This document shows, one piece after another, positions 6,213-14,988 of a stretch of DNA of 15,216 nt. This DNA comes from CAYRJA01 sp964424455. GTDB taxonomy: Bacteria; Bacteroidota; Bacteroidia; Chitinophagales; UBA10324. The notes beneath the pieces were generated by a model, which was given only the letters and a program-made list of their open reading frames with translations, was not told the origin of the DNA and did no database searches. The DNA lies in the NCBI GenBank assembly GCA_964424455.1, contig CAYRJA010000077.1:1-15216 (forward strand), in the 5' to 3' direction. How positions within the stretch are numbered: the first letter of the stretch is position 1; every line of letters begins with the position of its first letter. Made by a program: the position numbers and the translations under genes.

Positions 6213-8996
6213 ATGGAGTATAAGTTCAGTGATATAGAGAAAGAGATAAAAAATCTCTGGAAGCAAAAGGATGTTTACCGCATTGCCAACAATACGGACA
6301 AGCCGAAATATTATGTGCTTGATATGTTTCCGTATCCGAGCGGCGCCGGGCTGCATGTTGGTCATCCGTTAGGTTATATCGCCAGCGATATTTATTCCCG
6401 TTACAAGCGCATGAAGGGTTTCAATGTGCTTCATCCGATGGGGTATGATTCGTTTGGATTACCTGCCGAACAGTACGCCATTCAAACCGGTCAGCATCCG
6501 GCTGTTACAACTGAAAAAAATATAGAAACTTTCCGCCGGCAGATGGACCAGTTAGGATTCTCTTTTGACTGGAGCCGTCAGGTAAAAACCAGCGATCCGG
6601 ATTATTACAGATGGACACAGTGGATTTTTATTCAACTTTTTTATTCATGGTATAATAAGAATACAGACAAAGCAGAAAGGATTGAAACGCTTATTGCTGA
6701 ATTTGAAAAGAACGGAAACAAAGCAATAAATGCCGCAACAGAACAAACGGATATTTTTTCTTCAGAGGAGTGGAAGAGTTTTTCTGAAAAACAGAAGAAC
6801 GATGTATTGCTTAATTATCGTTTAGCCTACATTGGTGAATCAGTGGTAAACTGGTGTGCTGCATTAGGAACAGTGCTTGCCAATGATGAAGTGAAAGACG
6901 GCGTGAGCGAACGTGGCGGTTATCCGGTTGAACGAAAAAAAATGAAACAATGGATGCTGCGCATCACTGCCTATTCCGAACGGCTGTTAGAAGGATTGAA
7001 TCGCATTGAATGGAGTGAATCCATTAAAGAATCGCAACGGAACTGGATAGGCAAGAGCGAAGGAGCAACAGTAAAATTTCAAATTGCAGATTCCGGTTTT
7101 CAGATAGAAGTTTTTACCACAAGACCTGACACCATCTTCGGTGTTACATTTGTAACACTTGCTCCCGAACACGAACTGATTGAGAAAATTGTAACACCTG
7201 AATACAAAAAGCAGGTGGCGGAATATGTGGCTTATGCTAAAAACCGCAGTGAGCGGGAACGGATGACAGATGTAAAAAAAGTAACCGGACAGTTTACCGG
7301 CGCTTATGCTATTCATCCGTTTACAGGAAAACAAATTCCGGTATGGATAGGTGAATATGTACTTGCCGGTTATGGAAGCGGCGCTGTGATGGGAGTTCCG
7401 TCACATGATAGCCGTGATTACGGTTTTGCCAAACATTTTAACCTGCCGATAGTTGAGGTAATACAGGGTGGTGATATTTCAAAAGAAGCATTTGAAGGAG
7501 AAGGAATAAATATTAATTCAGATTTCCTTAACGGATTAAAGACACCTGAAGCAAAACAGAAAGCAATCGAAGAAATAGAGAATAAAAAAATCGGAGAGCG
7601 GAAAACAAATTTCAAGCAACGCGATGCAGTGTTTGGTCGTCAGCGTTATTGGGGCGAGCCGATTCCTGTTTACTATGATAAAGAAGGTATTCCACACACT
7701 GTTGAAGAAAAAGATTTACCTCTTATCCTTCCTGAAATAGATAAATATCTGCCGACTGAAACAGGCGAACCACCATTAGCAAGAGCAAAAGAATGGAAAT
7801 ATAAAAATGGTAATTTGGAAACTACTACTATGCCGGGATGGGCAGGTTCGTCATGGTACTTTCTGCGTTATATGGACCCGCACAATGAAAATACTTTTGT
7901 TTCAAAAGAGGTGGTTGATTACTGGCAGAATATTGACCTCTATGTTGGTGGCGCTGAACATGCAACAGGTCACTTGCTTTACTTCCGCTTCTGGACAAAA
8001 TTTTTGTTCGACCTTGGGCTACTTCCCTTTGATGAGCCGGCAAAGAGATTGGTGAATCAGGGAATGTTACAGGGAAGAAGCGCTCTATTTTTTCGCTCTG
8101 CAAAAAATCAAAACCTTTTTTATGGATTGGATGAGAACGGGAAAGAGGAATATCTAAATATTGAATCCGCTTCTCCGTTGTATGCTGACATTGCTCTTTT
8201 AGTTGATGAAAAACTTCCTCTGAATAATCTGAGAAGCTGGAGGGCAGAATATGCAAATGCAGAATTCTATACTAAAGATAAAAACGGACTTACACCTCAG
8301 AGGATTACTGAAAAAATGTCAAAGTCAAAATACAATGTCGTTAATCCTGATGATGTTGTGGCTAAATATGGCGCTGACTGTTTCCGTTTGTATGAAATGT
8401 TTCTCGGTCCGATTGAACTGAGCAAACCGTGGGACACAAAGGGTATAGATGGAGTGAGCCGCTTTCTTCGCAAGCTGTGGAAATTATTTTATGATGACAA
8501 TGGAAACCCTCTTGTTACTAATGAACCGGCAACCAAAGAAGAACTGAAAGCGCTTCATAAAGCCATAAAGAAAACAGAGGAAGACATGGAAAAGCTTTCA
8601 TTCAACACTTCTGTCTCCTCCTTTATGATTTGTGTAAACACACTTACCGATTTGAAATGTCATAAAACAGAAGTGTTAAAAGATTTACTGCTGATTATTG
8701 CTCCGTTTGCTCCATTCACCACCGAATATTTGTGGCAGCAAATGAAACAGGAAGAAAGTATTGTAACAGCTTCATTTCCGAAAGTACGCGAAGAATTACT
8801 CGTTGAAAATTCTTTTGAATATCCTGTTGCTGTCAATGGAAAGACTCGTACAAAGATTATGCTGCCGCTTGATGCTTTACAGGAACAGATTGAAAAGGAA
8901 GTGCTCGCTCTCCAATCCGTTCAGCAGTACCTTGAAGGAAAAACACCAAAGAAAGTGATAGTAGTAAAAGGGCGAATGGTGAATGTGGTAGTATAA
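6213..8996 (+). CDS. leuS: Leucyl-tRNA synthetase
   Basis: This enzyme charges tRNA-Leu with leucine in the cytoplasm. The 927-residue protein is a class Ia synthetase with the HIGH-type motif HVGH at 48-51 (PYPSGAGLHVGHPLGY context) and the KMSKS loop at 701-705. The CP1 editing domain is present: the threonine-rich TTRPDT at 302-307 and the GVPSHDSRD segment (D399, D402), the latter corresponding to the conserved aspartate that holds the amino group of misacylated substrate. A leucine-specific insertion precedes KMSKS. The C-terminal anticodon-binding and tail domains run from about 745, ending KKVIVVKGRMVNVVV, as is usual in the family. The length matches Bacteroidota LeuRS, including an extra charged insert near 148-190. 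The start is ATG 6213 just after a promoter-like box. A strong hairpin follows 17 bp after the stop. Confidence 0.98.
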   Translation: MEYKFSDIEKEIKNLWKQKDVYRIANNTDKPKYYVLDMFPYPSGAGLHVGHPLGYIASDIYSRYKRMKGFNVLHPMGYDSFGLPAEQYAIQTGQHPAVTTEKNIETFRRQMDQLGFSFDWSRQVKTSDPDYYRWTQWIFIQLFYSWYNKNTDKAERIETLIAEFEKNGNKAINAATEQTDIFSSEEWKSFSEKQKNDVLLNYRLAYIGESVVNWCAALGTVLANDEVKDGVSERGGYPVERKKMKQWMLRITAYSERLLEGLNRIEWSESIKESQRNWIGKSEGATVKFQIADSGFQIEVFTTRPDTIFGVTFVTLAPEHELIEKIVTPEYKKQVAEYVAYAKNRSERERMTDVKKVTGQFTGAYAIHPFTGKQIPVWIGEYVLAGYGSGAVMGVPSHDSRDYGFAKHFNLPIVEVIQGGDISKEAFEGEGININSDFLNGLKTPEAKQKAIEEIENKKIGERKTNFKQRDAVFGRQRYWGEPIPVYYDKEGIPHTVEEKDLPLILPEIDKYLPTETGEPPLARAKEWKYKNGNLETTTMPGWAGSSWYFLRYMDPHNENTFVSKEVVDYWQNIDLYVGGAEHATGHLLYFRFWTKFLFDLGLLPFDEPAKRLVNQGMLQGRSALFFRSAKNQNLFYGLDENGKEEYLNIESASPLYADIALLVDEKLPLNNLRSWRAEYANAEFYTKDKNGLTPQRITEKMSKSKYNVVNPDDVVAKYGADCFRLYEMFLGPIELSKPWDTKGIDGVSRFLRKLWKLFYDDNGNPLVTNEPATKEELKALHKAIKKTEEDMEKLSFNTSVSSFMICVNTLTDLKCHKTEVLKDLLLIIAPFAPFTTEYLWQQMKQEESIVTASFPKVREELLVENSFEYPVAVNGKTRTKIMLPLDALQEQIEKEVLALQSVQQYLEGKTPKKVIVVKGRMVNVVV

Positions 8997-9013
8997 CCTA
9001 TTCCCTGTTACAG

Positions 9014-9056
9014 AAAACAATAAGCCCTCCGGTGTTACCGGAGGGCTTATTGTTTT
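9014..9056. terminator. Bidirectional intrinsic terminator between leuS and the PKD protein gene
   Basis: The arms 9014-9033 and 9037-9056 are perfectly complementary over 20 bp with a 3-base loop (gtt). The core is GC-rich (GCCCTCCGGT / ACCGGAGGGC), and the arms end in AAAACAA on the left and TTGTTTT on the right. Each strand therefore has a GC stem followed by a T-rich tract, fitting termination of leuS from the left and the minus-strand PKD gene from the right. Confidence 0.93.
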
Positions 9057-9073
9057 ACAATTCAATATTCAAA

Positions 9074-12000
9074 CTATTGCACAATCATTTTACCTCTTGC
9101 CACAGGCTGATTGTGCTGCAATATTTCATAGATATACATTCCTGCAGAAAGTTGATTACGGCTCAGGTTTAATGTGTTGCTCAATGAATTTTCCTGCATG
9201 ACTAATCTTCCGTCAATGCTTATCACTTGTAATGTAAATCCTTCTGTGTCTGTCCCTGACAATGTAATCCGGACATGGTCGTTCATTGGATTGGGTGAAA
9301 GTGTTACAGTTGCTGCTGTAGCCGGTTCATTTTTTATTCCGGTCAAATCAATCATTACTACTGTTGCATCATCTGTGATTACCGGTTGATTGAAATCAAA
9401 ATAAATGGCTGCTGCATCTGAAATGATGTGTCCGGCAGGTAGTCCGGCTTTACTGTTGATACTGAAGATGACAAAACCATGGCTGTTCGGTTCATCATCC
9501 ATTTCAGCGGGAAGATTGATGTTTTCAAAACTGTAACTGACTGCATTGTTGTTTCTGTTTACTGTAACAGGATGGCTTGCTCCCATAAATTCATAGCTTT
9601 CCATGTCTAAATCAGTGGAGAACGTATCCTGAACAACAATGTTGTAAGCAGGTGCATTGCCTTTATTCTGGAAGTTAATGACATATTCAATCCGCTGATT
9701 ACTGTTAACCGAAGAAACCATCTGATACTTACTGTTGGTGATGTAATTGGTCAGATAAGCCATTTTGTTGTTAGGATCCCAGCTTCCTGTTATTTCCTTG
9801 TAAGTAGTATCCGCATTATTCCCCATGTTTGCATCAGTACAGCCCGAACCCGGAATAACTTCTGCAAAAGATTTTGTGCTCTTGCCTATTACTGCATTCT
9901 TCTTTGTGTTAAGATGAACGACCATATACCTGCAATCGCCGGGAGGAATAGGACTCAGATTCCACGAAACTACTCTGTCTTGCATATTGGCAGCGGAATG
10001 TGGCGGATTTGAATAAACATATTCCAATGCTTCATCATATTGAAAATTCACAACTCCTCCGTTACTCATGCTTCCTGTATTACAAACAAAAATAGTAAAC
10101 CATGTAGGGAATCCGGGAGTGATGGAAACATTCGGAGTTAATGTCACTTTTAAGTCGCAATGCGACGGGCAGTTAACGCCAAAATCCTTTTCAAGATACG
10201 ATTGTCCTGCTGTATTAGCTGTTACAGTAACGTGTTCCGGTTTGATTTTACAGTTTGCAGCAGTCAGCGGTACTGTAACAGTAATGACATAAACTCCTGT
10301 TGGAACCTTAATACAGTATTCTCCGCTAAGGCTTGTATAAGCATGATAAGTTTTACCGGTTGCACCCATCAACAGAACAGCCGCATGGGCAATTCCTTTT
10401 TCATTATTCTCTCTTGTTCCGTTTCCGTTTGTATCATAATAAACCACTCCGCATATCCTGACTAAATTACAATTGATTCCAAAGTTGTAAATACAGTCAC
10501 GCTTTTTCTTTCCGGCAGGAATATAATAACCTCCTACAGTTACTCCGGATGAATCCATACCCGAGGGAACGGTCAGTACACATCCGGATGGCGGGTAAAT
10601 GTGAACATAGTGTGACCCGGCAGGAAGAACAGCAATGTAATGACCTTGTGCATCTGTTTTTACATTGAAATTATTTACTCCCGAAAAATTTATCTGCATA
10701 CCGGCAACCGGCGTATCGCCCGCATCAAAGATTCCGTTGCCGTTGTTATCATTAAATACATTCCCACATATAGTATCGCTGTGACAGGGTTGTATCGTAA
10801 TTACATGGTAAACAGAACTAAAACAATTTGTTGCTGAATTGCTGATGGTCAGAACAACTGTATAAGTGCCGGGAGCAAAGATATGTTTAGGACTGCCATC
10901 CTTTGAACCGGTACCATCGCCAAATTTCCATTCTATATTCGTGTAATTACCTGTGGATTTATTCTTAAAATACACTGTATCACATCCGTGAATCTCAAAA
11001 GAATATTCAGCTTTACAGGTACTTGTATTTTGCCCCACCCACACTGAATCACAACGAGTGCTGGTACACCCCATTTTAGTAGTAATGGTATGACATACAT
11101 TGTACCTGCCTGCTGCATTGTAAGTATGAACAGGATTCTTTGCATCAGAGCCGTTGCTTCCGTCACCGAAATACCAGTAATATTTAGTAATAGAATCTCC
11201 CGGTGAAACAGTGGACGCATCATAGAAACTAACTGCTCCGTTTAATGTTGTAACAGCCCATTTAAAATAGGAATGGCAAATATTATTCACACTCCCGATT
11301 ATTACTGTATCACAATATTCGCTGATACAGCCCTTCTTCGTTATTATAATCAGACATGCCTGATAATTACCAGGCACCAAGTATATATGCTCAACATTCT
11401 TCTTGTTGCTGTAATCTGTTGCTCCATCTCCGAATCTCCACTTATAAGTAATTATAGAATCATCCGGCGCAACTTGCGGATGACCTATAAAGTTTACGGA
11501 CATAGTTCCGGAAATCCGTTCCCACTCATAATAGGATTTACAACTGGGAGGGTTTATGGGAGCTACATTTACTGAATCACAGTAATAACTTACACAACCT
11601 GACTTCGTTTTAATTGCAAGACATACTTTATATTGTCCTGCCGCATTGTAAGTATGTACCGGATTTTTATCATCTGAAATGGCACTATCACCAAAATACC
11701 ATTTGTAGGATATAATTTCATCTCCCGCAGCAGAGTGGGATTGGTTGGTAAATGCCACAGCAGTTATGTTACCAATCATTGGCGACCATGTGAAATAAGA
11801 TTTACATCCTGTATTCGCCACTGTTTTTACTTCATTGCAGGATGAATCTTTACACACAGTTCCGGGTATCGAAACCCAGTGACAGACTTTGTAAACTCCT
11901 GAAGCCACATAACTGTGTGCAGGATTAGGTAATTCGGAATAGGTTCCGTCACCAAAAGACCATTTGTGAATTACACCGACAGGATTCGGAACTGATACAA

Positions 12001-12922
12001 AATAAATAGCGCCTGTATTAGTATAGCTCCATGTCCAACTTGCATTCAAACTGCAATTATTATTATTGAACGAAATAGTTTGACAAGTGTCATCGCATGG
12101 AGTAAGCGCACCCGTCAGGGATGTACCGGAAAACACAATCAGACAAAATTTATGGTTGCCGGAAGGAATATTGGTAACAGTAAATGCTGTATTCGGATTC
12201 GGGTTCGTTAACATTACTCCATCCATACTCCATTGATAGAATGTTCCGGGCTTTTGCGGCACAGCTACAAGTGTTACAGTGTTATCTTTTTTCCCGTCAA
12301 ATTTGAAGTTTGCTTTTACTCCGTCGCAAGGTGAAGTGTTAGCTCCGATTGTAATATTCTTACAACTGTACCCATAGCATCCGTGCGCATCCACCACCTT
12401 TAAGCATACCTGGTATGTTCCGGGGTTTGCATATTGAACCGTTGTTACATGTGTTCCGGATGTAGCCGGGTTTCCGCCCTGAAACGACCAACTGTAAGTC
12501 AAAGGTGTTGCAGGCGAATTTGCCTGTGCTGTATATATAACCGTGTTACCTGTTACAGTATAAGTAAAATCAACTTTCATATCCGCACATATCCTTATTT
12601 CTTTGCAAATTGTGTCGCAACAAAAAGTGGTTGTACCTGTGCCTGCCACACAAACAACAAGGCATACCTTGTAAACACCCGGAGAAGTATATTGATGAAC
12701 CGGGTCAAAGGTGGTTGCCGTTCCGCCATCGCCAAAATTCCAAAGGCGCGCTACCATCGCTCCGGCGGGTATTTTTGTCAAGTCCGTAAATTTATAAGTG
12801 AAGGCATTGTTTGACAAAGCAGGGGTAAAACTAAAGTCAGCATGGAAGTTGCATCCTGCAAAAAGCAAGTGACCGCAACAGGTAAAAAGAATTGTGATGG
12901 CAAAGATTTTAACTGATTTCAT
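9074..12922 (-). CDS. Secreted multi-PKD protein with SdrD-B-like modules and a T9SS sorting tail
   Basis: This 1282-residue protein is probably exported by Sec and then by the type IX system to the cell surface. Signal peptide: hydrophobic stretch about 5-22. Eight PKD-like modules follow, beginning near C24, C112, C199, C290, C373, C461, C549 and C636, most with a W-x-FGDG-type motif (WNFGDG, KWSFGDG, KWYFGDS, KWRFGDG, YWYFGDG, EWKFGDG); modules 2 and 3 are diverged (SWSFQGG, QWSMDG). Two SdrD-B-like modules carry Asp/Asn-rich calcium-type loops (NDNNGNGIFDAGD at 724-736; YDTNGNGTRENNE at 829-841). Residues about 922-1200 form a DUF11/DUF7619-like region with GSWDPNNK at 1046-1053 and YVINFQNKGNAPAYN. 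The tail from about 1205 (LSPNPMNDHVRITL) to GKMIVQ is a type A T9SS sorting domain. A role in adhesion or matrix binding is likely but not demonstrable. C24 follows LLFAG, an imperfect lipobox; I favour ordinary secretion. ATG 12922 start. Confidence 0.9.
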   Translation of the reverse strand: MKSVKIFAITILFTCCGHLLFAGCNFHADFSFTPALSNNAFTYKFTDLTKIPAGAMVARLWNFGDGGTATTFDPVHQYTSPGVYKVCLVVCVAGTGTTTFCCDTICKEIRICADMKVDFTYTVTGNTVIYTAQANSPATPLTYSWSFQGGNPATSGTHVTTVQYANPGTYQVCLKVVDAHGCYGYSCKNITIGANTSPCDGVKANFKFDGKKDNTVTLVAVPQKPGTFYQWSMDGVMLTNPNPNTAFTVTNIPSGNHKFCLIVFSGTSLTGALTPCDDTCQTISFNNNNCSLNASWTWSYTNTGAIYFVSVPNPVGVIHKWSFGDGTYSELPNPAHSYVASGVYKVCHWVSIPGTVCKDSSCNEVKTVANTGCKSYFTWSPMIGNITAVAFTNQSHSAAGDEIISYKWYFGDSAISDDKNPVHTYNAAGQYKVCLAIKTKSGCVSYYCDSVNVAPINPPSCKSYYEWERISGTMSVNFIGHPQVAPDDSIITYKWRFGDGATDYSNKKNVEHIYLVPGNYQACLIIITKKGCISEYCDTVIIGSVNNICHSYFKWAVTTLNGAVSFYDASTVSPGDSITKYYWYFGDGSNGSDAKNPVHTYNAAGRYNVCHTITTKMGCTSTRCDSVWVGQNTSTCKAEYSFEIHGCDTVYFKNKSTGNYTNIEWKFGDGTGSKDGSPKHIFAPGTYTVVLTISNSATNCFSSVYHVITIQPCHSDTICGNVFNDNNGNGIFDAGDTPVAGMQINFSGVNNFNVKTDAQGHYIAVLPAGSHYVHIYPPSGCVLTVPSGMDSSGVTVGGYYIPAGKKKRDCIYNFGINCNLVRICGVVYYDTNGNGTRENNEKGIAHAAVLLMGATGKTYHAYTSLSGEYCIKVPTGVYVITVTVPLTAANCKIKPEHVTVTANTAGQSYLEKDFGVNCPSHCDLKVTLTPNVSITPGFPTWFTIFVCNTGSMSNGGVVNFQYDEALEYVYSNPPHSAANMQDRVVSWNLSPIPPGDCRYMVVHLNTKKNAVIGKSTKSFAEVIPGSGCTDANMGNNADTTYKEITGSWDPNNKMAYLTNYITNSKYQMVSSVNSNQRIEYVINFQNKGNAPAYNIVVQDTFSTDLDMESYEFMGASHPVTVNRNNNAVSYSFENINLPAEMDDEPNSHGFVIFSINSKAGLPAGHIISDAAAIYFDFNQPVITDDATVVMIDLTGIKNEPATAATVTLSPNPMNDHVRITLSGTDTEGFTLQVISIDGRLVMQENSLSNTLNLSRNQLSAGMYIYEILQHNQPVARGKMIVQ

Positions 12923-13013
12923 AAATGTAATTTTGTATGGTGAATTGAGTTTTGAGCAAGTGAAATTAATTACTTTTTATTGAATTGCGTAGAAGCATCT
13001 GGTTATCAATGAT

Positions 13014-13029
13014 TCATATTTGAATATGA
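13014..13029. promoter_or_regulatory. Operator-like palindrome
   Basis: TCATATT (13014-13020) and AATATGA (13023-13029) form a perfect inverted repeat with a 2-base centre (TG). It could bind a dimeric regulator of either divergent gene; with AT-rich arms the support is modest. Confidence 0.35.
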
Positions 13030-13098
13030 TGTATCCCGATTAAAAGACATTCATATAATCTGTTGTGCTGCCTCCTGAAAATATTCTATGATGTGATT

Positions 13099-13150
13099 TT
13101 ATCAACATTTCTTCTGTATATCATCCACAATATTTTATCATTTCTCCACA
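13099..13150 (+). promoter_or_regulatory. Three phased DnaA-box-like 9-mers upstream of dnaB
   Basis: TTATCAACA (13099-13107), TCATCCACA (13121-13129) and TTCTCCACA (13142-13150) each differ from the classical DnaA box TTATCCACA at one position. All share the same orientation, and their starts are 22 and 21 bp apart, about two helical turns. They precede the nine-T run and the dnaB gene. DnaA binding here is inferred only. Confidence 0.4.
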
Positions 13151-13390
13151 GTTTTTTTTTGTAATTCTGAATCAGGAAACAAATCTTTCCTATCCTTGTG
13201 ACCCTTTAATTTTTCACACCCGATTTTAATAAACTGATTGAAAATGATTAACTTTAATTACTCAGTACAAAAATTCAATTCTGTCCGGCATGGTGTTATC
13301 CTGCAACATCCTGAACAGAGTAGAACTGTTACTGTAAGTTTCAATCCGTTTATGATTTTCTAACTCATAATATTTCTCTTTTCTACTCAA

Positions 13391-14947
13391 ATGGCTGACC
13401 CGACTGATGAACTGAAACAAGAAAACCTTCGCCTTTCCGGTGTACAGGGTTTTCAGCGCCGCAAACCTGCGGTAACCGACCTTTCCAATTTTGTTTTCGG
13501 AAAAGTGCCGCCACAGGCACGTGATTTGGAAGAAGCGGTACTCGGCGCCATGATGCTGGAAAAGGATGCAGTGAGTTTAATCATTGATATCCTGAAGCCG
13601 GAAAGTTTCTATGTACAGGCACATCAGCATATTTTCAAAGCCATTAACAATCTGTTTAACCATACACAGCCGGTTGACATACTTACTGTAACAGAAGAGT
13701 TGCGGAAGATGGGTGAACTGGAAAATGTTGGCGGCGCCTTTTATGTTTCCGAATTAACCAACCGCGTTGCCTCCGCAGCCAATGTGGAATATCATGCGCG
13801 TATCATTTCTCAAAAATTTATTCAGCGCGAGCTGATTCGAATTTCTTCTGAAATCATCAAAGATTCTTACGAAGACACTACCGATGTGCTCGACCTGCTG
13901 GATAAGGCGGAAAAGAATATTTATAACATCACCGAAAAAAATCTGCGCCGCAACTATACACCACTCAACATGCTTGTTACAGAAGCTGTGAAGCAGTTGG
14001 AAAAATTAAAAGATAATACGCTGGGTCTTCGCGGCGTACCATCCGGCTTCAAAGAATTAGATCGTATTACCTCCGGCTGGCAGAACAGCGATTTGATTGT
14101 GATTGCCGCACGACCAGGCATGGGAAAAACATCTTTCGTACTGAGCATGGCGCGCAATGCTGCGGTGGACTTCAAAAAACCTGTTGCCTTCTTCTCATTA
14201 GAAATGGGCGACATTCAGCTAACTACCCGTTTGCTTTCTGCTGAAGCACAGTTACCCGCAGAAAAACTCCGTCGTGGAAATTTAGAAAGACATGAATGGG
14301 AACAACTCACTTCTAAAATTGAATCTCTTTCCGAAGCGCCGATATTTATTGACGATACTCCTGCACTGAATATTTTTGAACTGCGCGCCAAGTGCCGCCG
14401 TTTGAAAATGCAGCACGATATTCAACTTATCATTATTGACTATCTGCAATTGATGAGCGGAAGCGGAGATAAAGGCGGAAACCGCGAACAGGAAATAAGT
14501 AATATTTCCCGCTCCTTAAAAAGTATAGCCAAAGAATTAAATGTTCCGGTAATAGCATTAAGTCAGTTGAGCCGTGCGGTAGAAACACGCGGCGGTGATA
14601 AGAAGCCGCAACTCAGCGATCTTCGTGAGTCAGGAGCGATAGAACAGGATGCGGATATGGTGCTCTTTATCTGGCGGCCGGATTATTACAAGATAGATCA
14701 GGATGCAGAAGGCCGATCACTGAAAGGCATAGCGGAAATAATTATTGCCAAACACCGTAACGGCGCCATTACAAATGTTCCTGTTCGCTTTATTGACCAC
14801 TTCGCCAAATTTGAAAGTTTAGAAGGAGGAAGTTTAACTCCCCTTTCACACTCATCATCCGATTTTGCTTCCAATGAAGAAGGAAGCGTTCAGATTCTGA
14901 AATCGAAAAGGTGGGATGAAAGCACAGAAGAAGATGTGCCGTTTTGA
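13391..14947 (+). CDS. dnaB: Replicative DNA helicase DnaB
   Basis: DnaB is the hexameric 5'-3' helicase that unwinds DNA at the replication fork and binds primase through its N-terminal domain. The 518-residue protein has the DnaB N-terminal domain (about 38-145, from PPQARDLEEAVLGAMM), a linker helix (about 160-200) and the RecA-like C-terminal domain (about 210-480). Visible motifs are Walker A ARPGMGKTS at 240-248, the catalytic glutamate in FSLEM (E271), Walker B IIIDYLQLM at 347-355 (D350), SQLSRAVE near 391-398, the GAIEQDADMVLFIWRP segment at 415-430 and the arginine finger region AKHRNG (R456). No intein interrupts the gene, although dnaB is a common intein host. The final residues, EEDVPF, resemble the acidic-hydrophobic SSB tip. 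It starts at ATG 13391, after the 468-bp regulatory gap. Confidence 0.97.
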   Translation: MADPTDELKQENLRLSGVQGFQRRKPAVTDLSNFVFGKVPPQARDLEEAVLGAMMLEKDAVSLIIDILKPESFYVQAHQHIFKAINNLFNHTQPVDILTVTEELRKMGELENVGGAFYVSELTNRVASAANVEYHARIISQKFIQRELIRISSEIIKDSYEDTTDVLDLLDKAEKNIYNITEKNLRRNYTPLNMLVTEAVKQLEKLKDNTLGLRGVPSGFKELDRITSGWQNSDLIVIAARPGMGKTSFVLSMARNAAVDFKKPVAFFSLEMGDIQLTTRLLSAEAQLPAEKLRRGNLERHEWEQLTSKIESLSEAPIFIDDTPALNIFELRAKCRRLKMQHDIQLIIIDYLQLMSGSGDKGGNREQEISNISRSLKSIAKELNVPVIALSQLSRAVETRGGDKKPQLSDLRESGAIEQDADMVLFIWRPDYYKIDQDAEGRSLKGIAEIIIAKHRNGAITNVPVRFIDHFAKFESLEGGSLTPLSHSSSDFASNEEGSVQILKSKRWDESTEEDVPF

Positions 14948-14988
14948 TAAAAAACTCTGATTCTTTTTTAAAAGTGTTACAGTTCACC

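Larger units (their letters stand above)
12923..13390. promoter_or_regulatory. 468-bp divergent intergenic region before dnaB and the PKD gene
   Basis: This stretch has no gene in any frame. It is AT-rich and should hold the promoters of both flanking genes. I find no exact TAnnTTTG box; one-mismatch candidates on the plus strand are TAATTCTG (13162-13169) and TATCCTTG (13191-13198). It also contains a 7-bp inverted repeat (13014-13029), three DnaA-box-like 9-mers (13099-13150) and a run of nine T (13152-13160). Confidence 0.6.

Noticed and set aside
7142..7157. Inverted repeat TGTTACA-TT-TGTAACA inside leuS
   Set aside because: It encodes Val-Thr-Phe-Val-Thr in a conserved part of the editing domain; coding constraint plus the common GTW-ACA codon pair explains it.
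7828..8256. 142-codon minus-strand open frame inside leuS
   Set aside because: It overlaps the catalytic part of LeuRS on the opposite strand and looks like a shadow of its codon pattern.
12434..12814. 126-codon plus-strand open frame opposite the PKD gene
   Set aside because: Cys/Arg-rich translation typical of the antisense of a repetitive secreted protein; no family resemblance.
12851..12922. Lipoprotein signal for the PKD protein (C24 after LLFAG)
   Set aside because: Phe occupies the position where a lipobox normally has Leu/Val/Ile, C24 fits the regular module-starting cysteines, and the T9SS tail suggests another attachment route.
13099..13160. Chromosomal origin of replication
   Set aside because: Only three imperfect DnaA-like boxes and no dnaA, dnaN or other typical origin neighbours; a regulatory role is the more modest reading.
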